Source of the DNA: Cohnella sp. SGD-V74
GTDB taxonomy: Bacteria; Bacillota; Bacilli; Paenibacillales; Paenibacillaceae
NCBI RefSeq assembly: GCF_003001675.1
Contig: NZ_PVYW01000037.1
Span: 1 to 34,085, forward strand
Direction of reading: 5' to 3'
Length of the DNA: 34,085 bases
Positions within the stretch are counted from its first letter, which is position 1. The number at the start of each line of letters is the position of its first letter. Under the pieces are notes generated by a model. It ran no database searches. It was not told where the DNA came from and saw nothing but the letters and a program-made list of their open reading frames with translations. Shown in pieces: positions 15,404 through 23,012 of the stretch. A program made the translations under genes and the position numbers.

Positions 15404-15886
15404 CTAAAACACCAGCTCAGCCGCTCCCTTCAGCTCCCATTCGACCGGAGCCAGCACACCGAACAATCGCGGATATTTGACATGCGCGATCAGCACGACT
15501 CCCGGGCGATCCAACGTCACCTCGTAATCGTACTGCGGATTGCGATAAGTATAAGGAAAGCTCGAGTCTTCATTAATAATATCGAACGCAATCACCTGGA
15601 CCGGATCGCGAAGGAAGCTCCCGGGCAGCGGTTCGAGGCCTGCATCCAACGACAAGTTGTAGCTCAAATACGACAGAGCCGTCTGCCCGGCGACATCGGG
15701 ATCGATCGATATGATCCCCATTTCCAGCTTCTCCCGATCGACCTGCTGGGCCGCGGCGTGCGCCGCGCGGTCGATCGCGCGCTTCGCTTCGTGAACGACC
15801 CGCATAGCCGCCTCCTCGTCGATCTGCAACGCATGGAGCATCCACCAAAAAATGATCATCAGCACGCTGAATATTAGCTTGGCCAT
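15404..15886 (-). CDS. TadE/TadF-like pilus-associated protein, last gene of the Tad operon
   Basis: A 160-residue protein with one N-terminal membrane segment (about 3-20) and an extracytoplasmic domain beginning with an alanine-rich helix (AIDRAAHAAAQQVDREKL), ending in beta-rich sequence (VTLDRPGVVLIAHVKYP). The topology is that of Tad minor-pilin-like proteins, but I cannot assign it to a named subfamily. The ATG at 15886 has AAGGAG 11 bases upstream; a GTG at 15898 touches that site and is less likely. I see no clear terminator between it and the M24 gene. Confidence 0.72.
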   Translation of the reverse strand: MAKLIFSVLMIIFWWMLHALQIDEEAAMRVVHEAKRAIDRAAHAAAQQVDREKLEMGIISIDPDVAGQTALSYLSYNLSLDAGLEPLPGSFLRDPVQVIAFDIINEDSSFPYTYRNPQYDYEVTLDRPGVVLIAHVKYPRLFGVLAPVEWELKGAAELVF

Positions 15887-15925
15887 CCCCAGGTTCACTC
15901 CTTCCGCAGCCGCTCCGCCCGCCGG

Positions 15926-16354
15926 TCAATCGGGAACGTATTCGCTCATTTTCATTCCCCTGCCGGATATGCGGGCGTATTCCGATGGCGGGGAAAGACC
16001 GATCAACCGGTCGATATCGAGCAGGTTTTCGTACGGATACGCGATGCGCAGGCGCAGACCGGTGCCTCTGGGCAGCGGGTTCGCCGAGTTGCCTCCGTCC
16101 GCCCCCGAGGCGGTATGGATCTCATACTCCAGCAGCGCCGGGGCAAAGCCGTATTGCGCCAGCCGGGCGCGAGACTCCTCGACCATCCAGCCGTCGATAT
16201 AGCCGTATCTGCCGCTCGCCCCGATCTCCAGCATGTAATCGACTTCCTGCTGCAGCAGCGCCTGACGGATGACGAGCACATGCTTATAAATAGGAGAGAA
16301 CATCAGCCAGCAAAACAAAGCGGCGAACAGCACGAATACGAGCAGCTGTTTCAT
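15926..16354 (-). CDS. TadE-like pilus-associated protein
   Basis: A 142-residue protein with an N-terminal hydrophobic segment (about 2-24) and an extracytoplasmic part containing QQEVDYMLEIGASGRYGYID, the kind of amphipathic region seen after the membrane segment of TadE/TadF proteins. No cleavable signal peptide or class III prepilin site is evident. Its ATG overlaps the stop of the 48-residue peptide upstream (ATGA), so the two should be translated together. Function inferred from position in the Tad operon. Confidence 0.72.
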   Translation of the reverse strand: MKQLLVFVLFAALFCWLMFSPIYKHVLVIRQALLQQEVDYMLEIGASGRYGYIDGWMVEESRARLAQYGFAPALLEYEIHTASGADGGNSANPLPRGTGLRLRIAYPYENLLDIDRLIGLSPPSEYARISGRGMKMSEYVPD

Positions 16355-16497
16355 GGGCTGATGCGGGACAGCCGATCCGCCATCCGGCTGCCGGAATCGG
16401 TTATTTTCGCGTTCGCTCCGTTTTCTCCTTGCGCGAACGACGTGTACAGCAGCACGACCGTAACAATCAACAGCATCGTCATGAGCAACTGTCTCAT
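16351..16497 (-). CDS. Small single-TM pilin-like peptide B (48 aa), Tad operon
   Basis: A 48-residue frame with GGAAAGGAG nine bases upstream and a 4-base ATGA overlap with the next gene. It starts MRQLLMTMLL, has one membrane segment (about 4-22), then AQGENGANAKITDSG and a short basic tail. It is paralogous to the 49-residue frame at 16553-16702: both share MRxxLxT, an AQ at the membrane exit and A[RK]Ixxx G. The location between tadC and tadE-like genes is where Flp pilins or pseudopilins can occur, but the Flp processing motif (G/E at the cut site) is absent. Confidence 0.75.
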   Translation of the reverse strand: MRQLLMTMLLIVTVVLLYTSFAQGENGANAKITDSGSRMADRLSRISP

Positions 16498-16552
16498 CTC
16501 GAAGCTCCTTTCCGAATGTCGACTACCGGGTTTCTATTCAGCCAGCCATGGG

Positions 16553-16702
16553 TTAAGGCTGCATATTGCCGAGTGTCGTATTGGCCGTGTCTCCGTGCGT
16601 CTCGATCCGGGCTTTCGTCCCTGTATTGTCTTGAGCGATAATCGAATTGAACATAAGCGCGACAACGATCAGCATCATAACCGTAATCAGGATATTTCTC
16701 AT
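16553..16702 (-). CDS. Small single-TM pilin-like peptide A (49 aa), Tad operon
   Basis: A 49-residue frame directly after tadC, with GGGAGG six or seven bases upstream of the ATG. It starts MRNILITVMM, has a single membrane segment (about 4-22), then AQDNTGTKARIETHGD and a polar tail rich in Thr and Asn. It resembles the 48-residue frame at 16351-16497 in length, topology and spaced residues. It could be the major pilin, a minor pilin or a small assembly factor; no cleavage site for a class III prepilin peptidase is visible. Confidence 0.75.
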   Translation of the reverse strand: MRNILITVMMLIVVALMFNSIIAQDNTGTKARIETHGDTANTTLGNMQP

Positions 16703-16717
16703 GACGGTACCTCCCTT

Positions 16718-17611
16718 CTATGGATTCAGAGCATCGAACAGCTTCGCCGCCTCCTGCACCCACGGGTACAGAAACACTTGGAACGTGTACAAGATGGGAA
16801 CTCCCGCGAGCACGAACAACAAGTAGGAAGTCGTCTCTTTGCGGCTCTGCCTGGACAGCTCGATCTGCGCTTTATAATCTCGTACGATTTCTCTCATTAA
16901 AGCGTAGATTTCTTCGCTTTCGTTCAGCCGAAGCGATCGGATGGTCTCCGCGAAACCATAGGCTTCGTCCGTGCCGAGGCGTTCCTTGAACCGCTTAAGG
17001 GCAGCGTCCGCGTCATGATACCATTCGTTCAGCAGCAGCCCCATCTCGTTGCGGATGTGGCGGGTCAGGGACAAGCATTTCATCAGCTTGCCGTGGAGGT
17101 GCATTCTGGAGCCCGTGTAATACAGCAGTTGGCTGATGACGGCCACGATCTCCCGGCGAATCCGGTCCGTCCGGTGACGGCGGATCGAGTGCAGCGCCGA
17201 ACGATCGAGCGATAATAGAACCGTCGCGACCGCAAGTACGAAGATCGCGTTCCAAGCCGTTAGCGAGGACATCGCCTTGCTCGCCTGCAGCGCGTACAGC
17301 GCCAGCCCTGCAGCGGGGAACGCGGTCATCAGACAGCGACGCAGCGCCAGATAAGATTCCGGTGAATACCGGATGCCGCAGCCCAGGAGCAGCACTCTCC
17401 TCTCTTGCAGGGCGACGCTTTCCCGGTCCGTCCGCCAAACTTTGTACCACCAACGGGGAGCGCGGCGCTTGCGCCAACCTTTCAGATGAATGCGCCAACG
17501 ATTCCGCGGCGCGAAAATAACCCTGGCCGCCGCATAGATGCCGCCGAACGCAAGCGAAAATTGCAGCAGCCAGCTTAATCCGAACGTCAGCGACATGATG
17601 AACTCCGACAT
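16718..17611 (-). CDS. tadC: TadC-like pilus assembly membrane protein
   Basis: A 297-residue protein from the ATG at 17611 (GGGGGAG upstream; the GTG at 17632 would overlap that site). It has an N-terminal membrane segment, a basic cytoplasmic stretch, a hydrophobic pair (about 95-135), a cytoplasmic helical T2SSF-like domain (RREIVAVISQLLYY, GKLMKCLSLTRHI, ETIRSLRLNESEEIYALM) and a C-terminal pair around SYLLFVLAGVPILY. TadB and TadC form the inner-membrane platform of Tad pili. Second T2SSF-like gene in the operon, so it is assigned as TadC by order. Confidence 0.82.
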   Translation of the reverse strand: MSEFIMSLTFGLSWLLQFSLAFGGIYAAARVIFAPRNRWRIHLKGWRKRRAPRWWYKVWRTDRESVALQERRVLLLGCGIRYSPESYLALRRCLMTAFPAAGLALYALQASKAMSSLTAWNAIFVLAVATVLLSLDRSALHSIRRHRTDRIRREIVAVISQLLYYTGSRMHLHGKLMKCLSLTRHIRNEMGLLLNEWYHDADAALKRFKERLGTDEAYGFAETIRSLRLNESEEIYALMREIVRDYKAQIELSRQSRKETTSYLLFVLAGVPILYTFQVFLYPWVQEAAKLFDALNP

Positions 17612-17649
17612 CCCGCCTCCCCCTTTTCTCACCGTGCATGAACTGCCTT

Positions 17650-18594
17650 TTATAGCTTCCTTCTGGACAGGTAAAGCCCCATCATGAACGAACCGAACAG
17701 CAGCAGCACCGCGTTAAGCAGCATTTCCCTCCCTCCGGCGTCGACGATGTAGTATTCGTAGCTCCCCGTCGGATTGAGCTTGAAGTTCACGCCCATGAAA
17801 ATGCCGAGAAACAGCACCGGCGTATAATTCGCCAGGCGGATTTCGAGCATCCGATGTCTCTCCACCTGGTTGGCGAGCTGGGCTTTGCGCATATCGGAGA
17901 TCAGCTCCTGGAGATTGTCCGAGACGTTATTGCCTTCCTCCAAGGCGATCTTCAGAATGTTGCCGAAGTATTCCGCCCACATGTTGCCGAACGACAGCGA
18001 GAATCGGCGCAAGCTGCCTTCGTCGTCTCCTTTGACCGAGAGGTTGCGGTAGAGCTGGTCGAACACCGCCTGTACCTCCCCCGGCAGCCGCCGCTCCTCC
18101 ACCGTCTTCTGCAGAGCGATCCGGATATGACGGCACCCGGTAACGAGATAGCTCTGATAGAACAGCTCGACCGCGGGGAGAAATTCCAGGCGCGTCGACA
18201 TCTGACGGTTCATCAGCGACATTCTTAAGGCGAGATAGGGCGTGCAGCTCAGCATGAGCAGCAACGTCAGCACAGAGCGAGCGGACTGGAATACGACGGC
18301 CCCGACAACGATTCCGAGCAGCCCCATGCCCAGAGAGCAGACGACGAACCCTGCCGGCTTCATTCGCCAGCCCAGCGCCAGCAGCAAGTCGGACACGTGG
18401 CGATGCGGCCTGCTCCATCGATTCCATCGCGGCGGCAGCAGCTCTTCGCTTCCTCGGCCTCCTCCGCCGCGGCTTCCCCGCAATCGCCGCTTGCGCGACT
18501 GGCCGCTCCACCAAGCCGACAAGCCGAAATATACGCTGGTCGCCAAGAGCAGGAACAGCATAGCGGCAAGACCAAGGACGGCTAGCTTTAACAA
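17650..18594 (-). CDS. tadB: TadB-like pilus assembly membrane protein (T2SSF domain)
   Basis: A 314-residue protein from a TTG start at 18594, which overlaps the tadA stop and has GGGGGGAG seven bases upstream; the longer frame to 18702 lies within tadA. Membrane segments occur near the N-terminus, in the middle (around GFVVCSLGMGLLGIVVGAVV) and at the C-terminus. The T2SSF domain contains FLPAVELFYQSYLVTG and LKIALEEGNNVSDNLQELI. Expected to form the platform that couples TadA ATP hydrolysis to pilin movement. Confidence 0.87.
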   Translation of the reverse strand: MLKLAVLGLAAMLFLLLATSVYFGLSAWWSGQSRKRRLRGSRGGGGRGSEELLPPRWNRWSRPHRHVSDLLLALGWRMKPAGFVVCSLGMGLLGIVVGAVVFQSARSVLTLLLMLSCTPYLALRMSLMNRQMSTRLEFLPAVELFYQSYLVTGCRHIRIALQKTVEERRLPGEVQAVFDQLYRNLSVKGDDEGSLRRFSLSFGNMWAEYFGNILKIALEEGNNVSDNLQELISDMRKAQLANQVERHRMLEIRLANYTPVLFLGIFMGVNFKLNPTGSYEYYIVDAGGREMLLNAVLLLFGSFMMGLYLSRRKL

Positions 18595-20015
18595 GATATC
18601 TCCCCCCTCGGCCCGCCTTCCGCGATCAGCCGATAGCCTTCCGGATCGGCTCGCTGAATTTTGCGAAGCGCCTTCGGAGAGAAGCCGCCGGGGAAGACCC
18701 AACGATCCTCGCTTTCCTCATAGCGAACGAGATCGCGGACATGCACTTCTCCGTCCCGCCATTCGAACTCGCCGACCCTGGCCAGCCTGCGCACGCCGCC
18801 GATCATTCTCATCTCGAATCCGATATGCGTGACGTGTTCGGCGATTCTTCGGGTCATCGTCATCGGATTCATTCCCCGGCCATCCAACATGCACATATCG
18901 GTGATCGTATCTGGCACGTCCTCCAGACCGCTGGCATGAACGGACGTAATGCTCCCCTCGTGCCCCCGCGTGCAGGCGCGAACGTAAATGTTCGCGTCCT
19001 CGTCGCGAATCTCCGCGTGGCAGATCCGCTGCGGAGACTGTCTGAGCGCCAGCTTGAACGCCTGACGAGGACCGTGCAGCGGATCGTCCTCCTCGGCCTC
19101 GTATTCCACGACGTTTTTCTCCGGGAAGTCCCGTCCCAGCATCAGCTCGTACCTTCCTTCGATCGTCACGATCCGCTCCTCATCCGGCATGGCCGAGATC
19201 AGAGCCTTGATCAGGTGGGTCTTGCCCGTATTCGTCGCCCCGATCACGACCATATTGAAGCGGCTCCGCACGATTACGAGCAGCAATGACTTGACCCGTT
19301 CGTCCATCGTGCGGTATTCAGGCCGGCAGAGCGTGTCTAGACTGAACTTCTTCACCGTATAGAGCCGAATCGTCAGCGTCGGCTGCGCGGTAAAGCCGAA
19401 GCCCGTCAGCGTGACGCGGGAGCCGTCTAGCAGCAGCACTTCCGCCCAGCGCTTGCGGGGATTGATCCTGTCATTGTTGAACAGCACCAGATTCTGCTGA
19501 ATTCTCTCTACCTCGCTCACCTCCCGAAACCGGTAAGGAGAAGCCGCTGCCCGGCCGTCCCGCACCTCGAAAATGCGCGTGCCGACCACCTGCACCTCCT
19601 CCAGCCCCTCGCGATCGCGAAGCACCAGCTCCAGGACGTTCATCCCGATGACTTCGGCGAACAGCGCCTCGGCCAGCGTCGGATAAGGCAGGCTGCCGAA
19701 CTGGACGTGCTGCAGCCGCTTGCGGATAATCCAGTCGGAGATGATCGCCAGCATTTCCGCCCGCTCCTGCGGAAAGCCGATAATTGCCCGGTTCAGCTTC
19801 TCCGCGTATTGCCTGCGCTCTTCCTCGCTCCAGCCTCTGGGCGTCGACAGCATCTGCCGCACTTCCTCCGTGTATGCCCTTAGCCGATTCAAGCCTGCGG
19901 AGGAATCCCTGTCGTCGAGCGAAACGGCCGCAGGGACCGTAGTGGAGGTCTGCAATTGGGCAGCGTAAGCGGCGGGCGAGAAGCGGCTGCTTCCCGTCCG
20001 AAGCTCCACGCTCAC
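18588..20015 (-). CDS. tadA: TadA/CpaF-type secretion ATPase
   Basis: The motor ATPase of the Tad pilus, 475 residues from the GTG at 20015. That GTG overlaps the tadZ stop as GTGA and has AAGGAG six bases upstream. Walker A is GATNTGKT (about 259-266 from this start), the Asp box is IVTIEGRYELML, the Walker B-region glutamate is in CHAEIRDED, and a His box follows (RGHEGSITSVHASG). The family more often has VGEVRGxE in place of CHAEIRDED, so this is a divergent member. All functional boxes are present, so activity is likely. Confidence 0.92.
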   Translation of the reverse strand: MSVELRTGSSRFSPAAYAAQLQTSTTVPAAVSLDDRDSSAGLNRLRAYTEEVRQMLSTPRGWSEEERRQYAEKLNRAIIGFPQERAEMLAIISDWIIRKRLQHVQFGSLPYPTLAEALFAEVIGMNVLELVLRDREGLEEVQVVGTRIFEVRDGRAAASPYRFREVSEVERIQQNLVLFNNDRINPRKRWAEVLLLDGSRVTLTGFGFTAQPTLTIRLYTVKKFSLDTLCRPEYRTMDERVKSLLLVIVRSRFNMVVIGATNTGKTHLIKALISAMPDEERIVTIEGRYELMLGRDFPEKNVVEYEAEEDDPLHGPRQAFKLALRQSPQRICHAEIRDEDANIYVRACTRGHEGSITSVHASGLEDVPDTITDMCMLDGRGMNPMTMTRRIAEHVTHIGFEMRMIGGVRRLARVGEFEWRDGEVHVRDLVRYEESEDRWVFPGGFSPKALRKIQRADPEGYRLIAEGGPRGEISC

Positions 20016-20851
20016 GTTCTTCTCCTTCTGTGCATGAGCAATCTGCGCATCCACGGCCTATTCGTCTTCTGCAGCCGGTCCGACCAGTTCAGCCGGCCGA
20101 TCAGCGGCTCGGCGACCGCGTCGAAAGCGGCGGCGTGCTTCTCTTCCGACGCCAGCCATTCGTCCAGCCTGCCGCTGTCCAATTGCAAATGCACGCTCTC
20201 CAGCAGCTTCAGTTCGGTAAACTCCGTGCATCCGGTTTCTTTGCGAATTTCCTTCATTCCGAATCCTCCCCCTGTCGATCGATGATTGCCCTGGAGCAGC
20301 ACCAGTTGAAATTGCTCCGGGCTCATTCCGAATTGCGGACCGACTTGACCGGTCCAGCGATGGACGTCCTCCTGAAAATGGCTGAGGCTGCCCGTCGTGA
20401 CAAGAAAACGCTCGTCCGCTTCGCGCATGGCGCAGATCGTCGCCGCGTTGTCCCAATAAGCGCTGACGTCGGCGATCGTCAGATCGAACGCCTCGCGGGA
20501 CGCCGCCAGCAGCTGCTTCATGTCTTCCGGCTCGTAATACTCCGCCTGCTCCCGCGACAGGTTGCCGAACAGGACGTGCAGTCCGCCCGGCTTGGACGGT
20601 CGGAAGGCGTAACGACTCAGCTTGTCGCCGGTCAGCGTCCCCGCCCTGAGCTCCGGCCGCACTCCATCCAGCGTGACGTCCGGCTTGTCGACGCCCAGAT
20701 ACAAGTGCGTCTTGGCGCTCTTCAGGTTCAGGCAGAGGAAGCCGACCTTGCGGCCGGTCAGCGCCGCGATGCGATACGCGGTTCCGAACGCCGTCAGCGA
20801 CGTGCCGATATTCGGAGTCGAGCCCGCGAATGCCGCCAATCTGCCGCTCAT
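20012..20851 (-). CDS. tadZ: TadZ/CpaE-like ParA-family protein with degenerate P-loop
   Basis: A 279-residue MinD/ParA-like protein from the ATG at 20851 (GGGAGGAGGAT upstream, ATGA overlap with cpaB). The N-terminal LAAFAGSTPNIGTSLTAFGT occupies the Walker A position, but both signature lysines of KGGVGKT/S are missing. The rest of the fold is recognisable: RKVGFLCLNLK, FDLTIADVSAYWDN, RFLVTTGSLSHFQED. TadZ/CpaE proteins localise the Tad machine, and atypical ATPase sites are known in the family. Likely a non-hydrolysing localisation factor (inference). Confidence 0.83.
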   Translation of the reverse strand: MSGRLAAFAGSTPNIGTSLTAFGTAYRIAALTGRKVGFLCLNLKSAKTHLYLGVDKPDVTLDGVRPELRAGTLTGDKLSRYAFRPSKPGGLHVLFGNLSREQAEYYEPEDMKQLLAASREAFDLTIADVSAYWDNAATICAMREADERFLVTTGSLSHFQEDVHRWTGQVGPQFGMSPEQFQLVLLQGNHRSTGGGFGMKEIRKETGCTEFTELKLLESVHLQLDSGRLDEWLASEEKHAAAFDAVAEPLIGRLNWSDRLQKTNRPWMRRLLMHRRRRT

Positions 20852-21558
20852 GGGCGATCCTCCTCCCGAATCGACGACGCCTGGAACGCGATGACCAGCT
20901 TGACCGTTCCGTCCTTGCAGGCGGCGTCGAGCGCCAACCACTGCGCCTCCGTCAAATTCAAATTGATCGCGTCAATCGTCCCGTTGGCGTCGCGCCGGGA
21001 AGCGTACATGCCCTCCTTGTCCCCGCTGGCCATCGACATCAGATTCGAGTTTTTCGGATTGTCGATTTCCAGATTCGCGGCGGTCTTCACCCCCGCGACC
21101 GATACGGCCTCGGAAAACAGCCTGCGCGGTTCCGCCTCCGAGCCCGACAAGTACACGACGGCCTCGTCGCCCGCCCGTATGCCGCTGGAGATCGACTTGA
21201 CGTACTCCCGCGGAATCTGGAACGTCGACTGCCCGGCCTTGGGCAGCAGCCGATACTTGTCGACTTTCCAGCGCAGCAGCGGCTCTCGGCCGCCGAGCGG
21301 CATCGACGTCTCCAGCCCCAGCGCTTCCGACACGTCGGTCATCATCTCCGGCGACAGCGCGGATCGCGGCATCGCCATCGTCGTCAGATGCGCTTCTTCC
21401 AGGCGAACGCCCGTCGCAATAAATTGTTTCGGAACGACGACTTCCGTCATCTCCTGAAGCTCGATCTGCCTGAGCTGCAGCAAGTACACGCCGTAGACGA
21501 GCACTCCCGACAGCACCGCCGCAGTCAGGCTGATCGCGGCTTGTTTTCTCCTGTTCAT
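20848..21558 (-). CDS. cpaB: CpaB/RcpC-like pilus assembly protein with SAF domain
   Basis: A 236-residue protein with one N-terminal membrane segment (about 8-28) and an extracytoplasmic part. The early SAF-like region (VVVPKQFIATGVRLEEAHL, TSMPLGGREPLL) is the CpaB/FlgA-type beta-clip; the later region contains IRAGDEAVVYLSGSE. In diderms CpaB/RcpC works with the secretin; in monoderms it probably contacts the cell wall or pilus. GAGAGGG precedes the ATG. First gene of the Tad operon, downstream of the hairpin leader. Confidence 0.85.
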   Translation of the reverse strand: MNRRKQAAISLTAAVLSGVLVYGVYLLQLRQIELQEMTEVVVPKQFIATGVRLEEAHLTTMAMPRSALSPEMMTDVSEALGLETSMPLGGREPLLRWKVDKYRLLPKAGQSTFQIPREYVKSISSGIRAGDEAVVYLSGSEAEPRRLFSEAVSVAGVKTAANLEIDNPKNSNLMSMASGDKEGMYASRRDANGTIDAINLNLTEAQWLALDAACKDGTVKLVIAFQASSIREEDRP

Positions 21559-21586
21559 GCCAACACCCTCTCTTCGGAAAATAAAA

Positions 21587-21636
21587 AAGAACGCAAGGAT
21601 AGAGGGTTACCTCCATCGCATGCGTTCTTCGCAGCG
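21587..21636 (-). promoter_or_regulatory. Leader attenuator: terminator hairpin with overlapping antiterminator
   Basis: On the minus strand the leader of cpaB contains AAGAACGCA (21621-21629) paired with TGCGTTCTT (21587-21595), an inner stem GATGGAGG/CCTCTATC with a TAAC loop, and then a T-rich run: a strong intrinsic terminator only about 30 bases before the start codon and downstream of the promoter at 21680-21709. An alternative hairpin (21617-21636: CGC-TGCG, loop AAGAA, CGCA-GCG) uses the same 5' arm and would exclude the terminator. No known riboswitch class is recognised. Confidence 0.7.
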
Positions 21637-21679
21637 TAAGTTCACGTTCTATATAGACTTGCTGGACTTGACTAGGCTC

Positions 21680-21709
21680 AATATAACAAATCCCAAGCCC
21701 TCTTGTAAA
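21680..21709 (-). promoter_or_regulatory. Tad operon promoter (sigma-A type)
   Basis: Minus-strand -35 TTTACA (21704-21709) and -10 TATATT (21680-21685), 18-base spacer, each matching consensus at 5 of 6 positions. The predicted start gives a leader of roughly 115 bases before cpaB. Confidence 0.7.
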
Positions 21710-21767
21710 GACCTTTTATAACAATTTCTAACAAACTTCCCATCTAGGGCATATATGCATGCACGGC

Positions 21768-22394
21768 CTAGCGCACGTACGGGTTCTCTCGCCGCTCTTC
21801 CCCGATCGTCGTCTCCGGTCCGTGACCCGGCAGAACGAGCGTATCGTCGGGCAGCACGTACAGCTTCTCCCTGATCGAACGGGATAGCTGCTCCTGGCTG
21901 CCGCCGGGCAAATCCGTCCGCCCGACGGACCGCCGGAACAGCGCGTCGCCCGCGAACAGCAGATCGCCGACGAGGAAGCCGACGCTTCCCGGCGAATGCC
22001 CCGGCGTATGCTTCACGCGGAACGTCTCGCCGATCAGCTCCAGCTCTTGGCCGTCGGCCAACTCATGCTCGGCCGGCTCCGTCGTGATCGGCGGAGTGAC
22101 GTCGGCCCAGCGCGCCGAGCCGTTTTTCCCCGCGTCCGTCAGCCAATCCCGCTCGGCGGGATGCAGGTAGACCGGACAGCCGTATTTCTTGCGCAGATGG
22201 TCCACTCCGCCAATATGGTCGAAATGGGCGTGCGTCAGCAGAATCGCCTCGACCTTCAGGCCGTCCAGCTTGCGCATCAGCGCGCCGTCCGCCGTTCCGG
22301 GGTCGATGACCACCGCGCGGGTTCTGTCTTCGTTAACGACAACGTAAGCGTTCGTCTGCAGCGCTCCAAGCGCGAATCTTTGAAAAGTCAGCAT
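21768..22394 (-). CDS. Metallo-beta-lactamase-fold hydrolase, YqgX/glyoxalase II-like
   Basis: A 208-residue MBL-fold protein. The metal-binding THAHFDHIGG motif, the HTPGHSPGS motif, DALF (bridging Asp) and the C-terminal LPGHGPETT are all present, so a dinuclear metal site is expected. It most resembles YqgX-type thioester or glyoxalase II-like hydrolases; the substrate is uncertain. GAGGG lies about 11 bases before the ATG, and only 13 bases separate it from the thioredoxin-like gene, so the two are probably cotranscribed. Confidence 0.88.
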   Translation of the reverse strand: MLTFQRFALGALQTNAYVVVNEDRTRAVVIDPGTADGALMRKLDGLKVEAILLTHAHFDHIGGVDHLRKKYGCPVYLHPAERDWLTDAGKNGSARWADVTPPITTEPAEHELADGQELELIGETFRVKHTPGHSPGSVGFLVGDLLFAGDALFRRSVGRTDLPGGSQEQLSRSIREKLYVLPDDTLVLPGHGPETTIGEERRENPYVR

Positions 22395-22407
22395 CGTGCG
22401 TCGACCC

Positions 22408-22974
22408 TCACACTCCGGACAGAATGTCGCGGATTTCCTCCAGAATGACTTTCTGATACGCAGTGTCTTCCCCGTAGCGGCGGCCGATTTCCTTTCTCGC
22501 CTCGGTGAGTTTCTCCTGGTAGTCCGGCGCTTCGCGATCGGGGTTTTCCGTCTTGAACGCGGTCATGACCTCTTGCACGTATTTCGGACGGGCGCCCCAC
22601 TTGCCGAGCAGGTGACCGCCGGTATCGATAAACAGAACGACCGGAATGGCGCGTCCGCCCATCGTCAGATGCTGATCCATCAAATCGAGGTTTTCCTCCA
22701 TGATCAGCACTTCCGTCGGGATGCCCGCTTTCTCCATCGCCTTGAACACGACCGGCACGTTGCGCACGACGTCGCCGCACCAATCGGCGGCCAAAATCAT
22801 GCAGCGCAGGTCATCCCGGTTGTTCAGCGAATCGTAAAACTCCTCGAGCTCCTCCGTATGCCATTCGAACCGGTTCAGCCAAGATTCGAACGTTTCCCGG
22901 TTTTTCGTCATCCCCTCGATAAACTGGTTGGGCGACAATCCTTTATGTAATTTGCTGGCGATCAGTTGGCTCAT
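22408..22974 (-). CDS. Thioredoxin-family protein with a single active-site cysteine
   Basis: A 188-residue protein of the thioredoxin-like fold (Thioredoxin_9-like). The site where WCGPC would occur is AADWCGDVVRN, so only C66 remains and the resolving cysteine is an Asp/Val position; C58 is eight residues upstream. The cis-Pro region is present as GGRAIPVVLFID. A classical dithiol mechanism is unlikely; monothiol chemistry, bacillithiol exchange or a structural role are possible. AGAGAGGAG is the ribosome site. Upstream of, and probably cotranscribed with, the MBL hydrolase. Confidence 0.87.
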   Translation of the reverse strand: MSQLIASKLHKGLSPNQFIEGMTKNRETFESWLNRFEWHTEELEEFYDSLNNRDDLRCMILAADWCGDVVRNVPVVFKAMEKAGIPTEVLIMEENLDLMDQHLTMGGRAIPVVLFIDTGGHLLGKWGARPKYVQEVMTAFKTENPDREAPDYQEKLTEARKEIGRRYGEDTAYQKVILEEIRDILSGV

Positions 22975-23012
22975 TCGTCCAAGCTCCTCTCTCGTTCCGT
23001 GTTGTCTTTATT

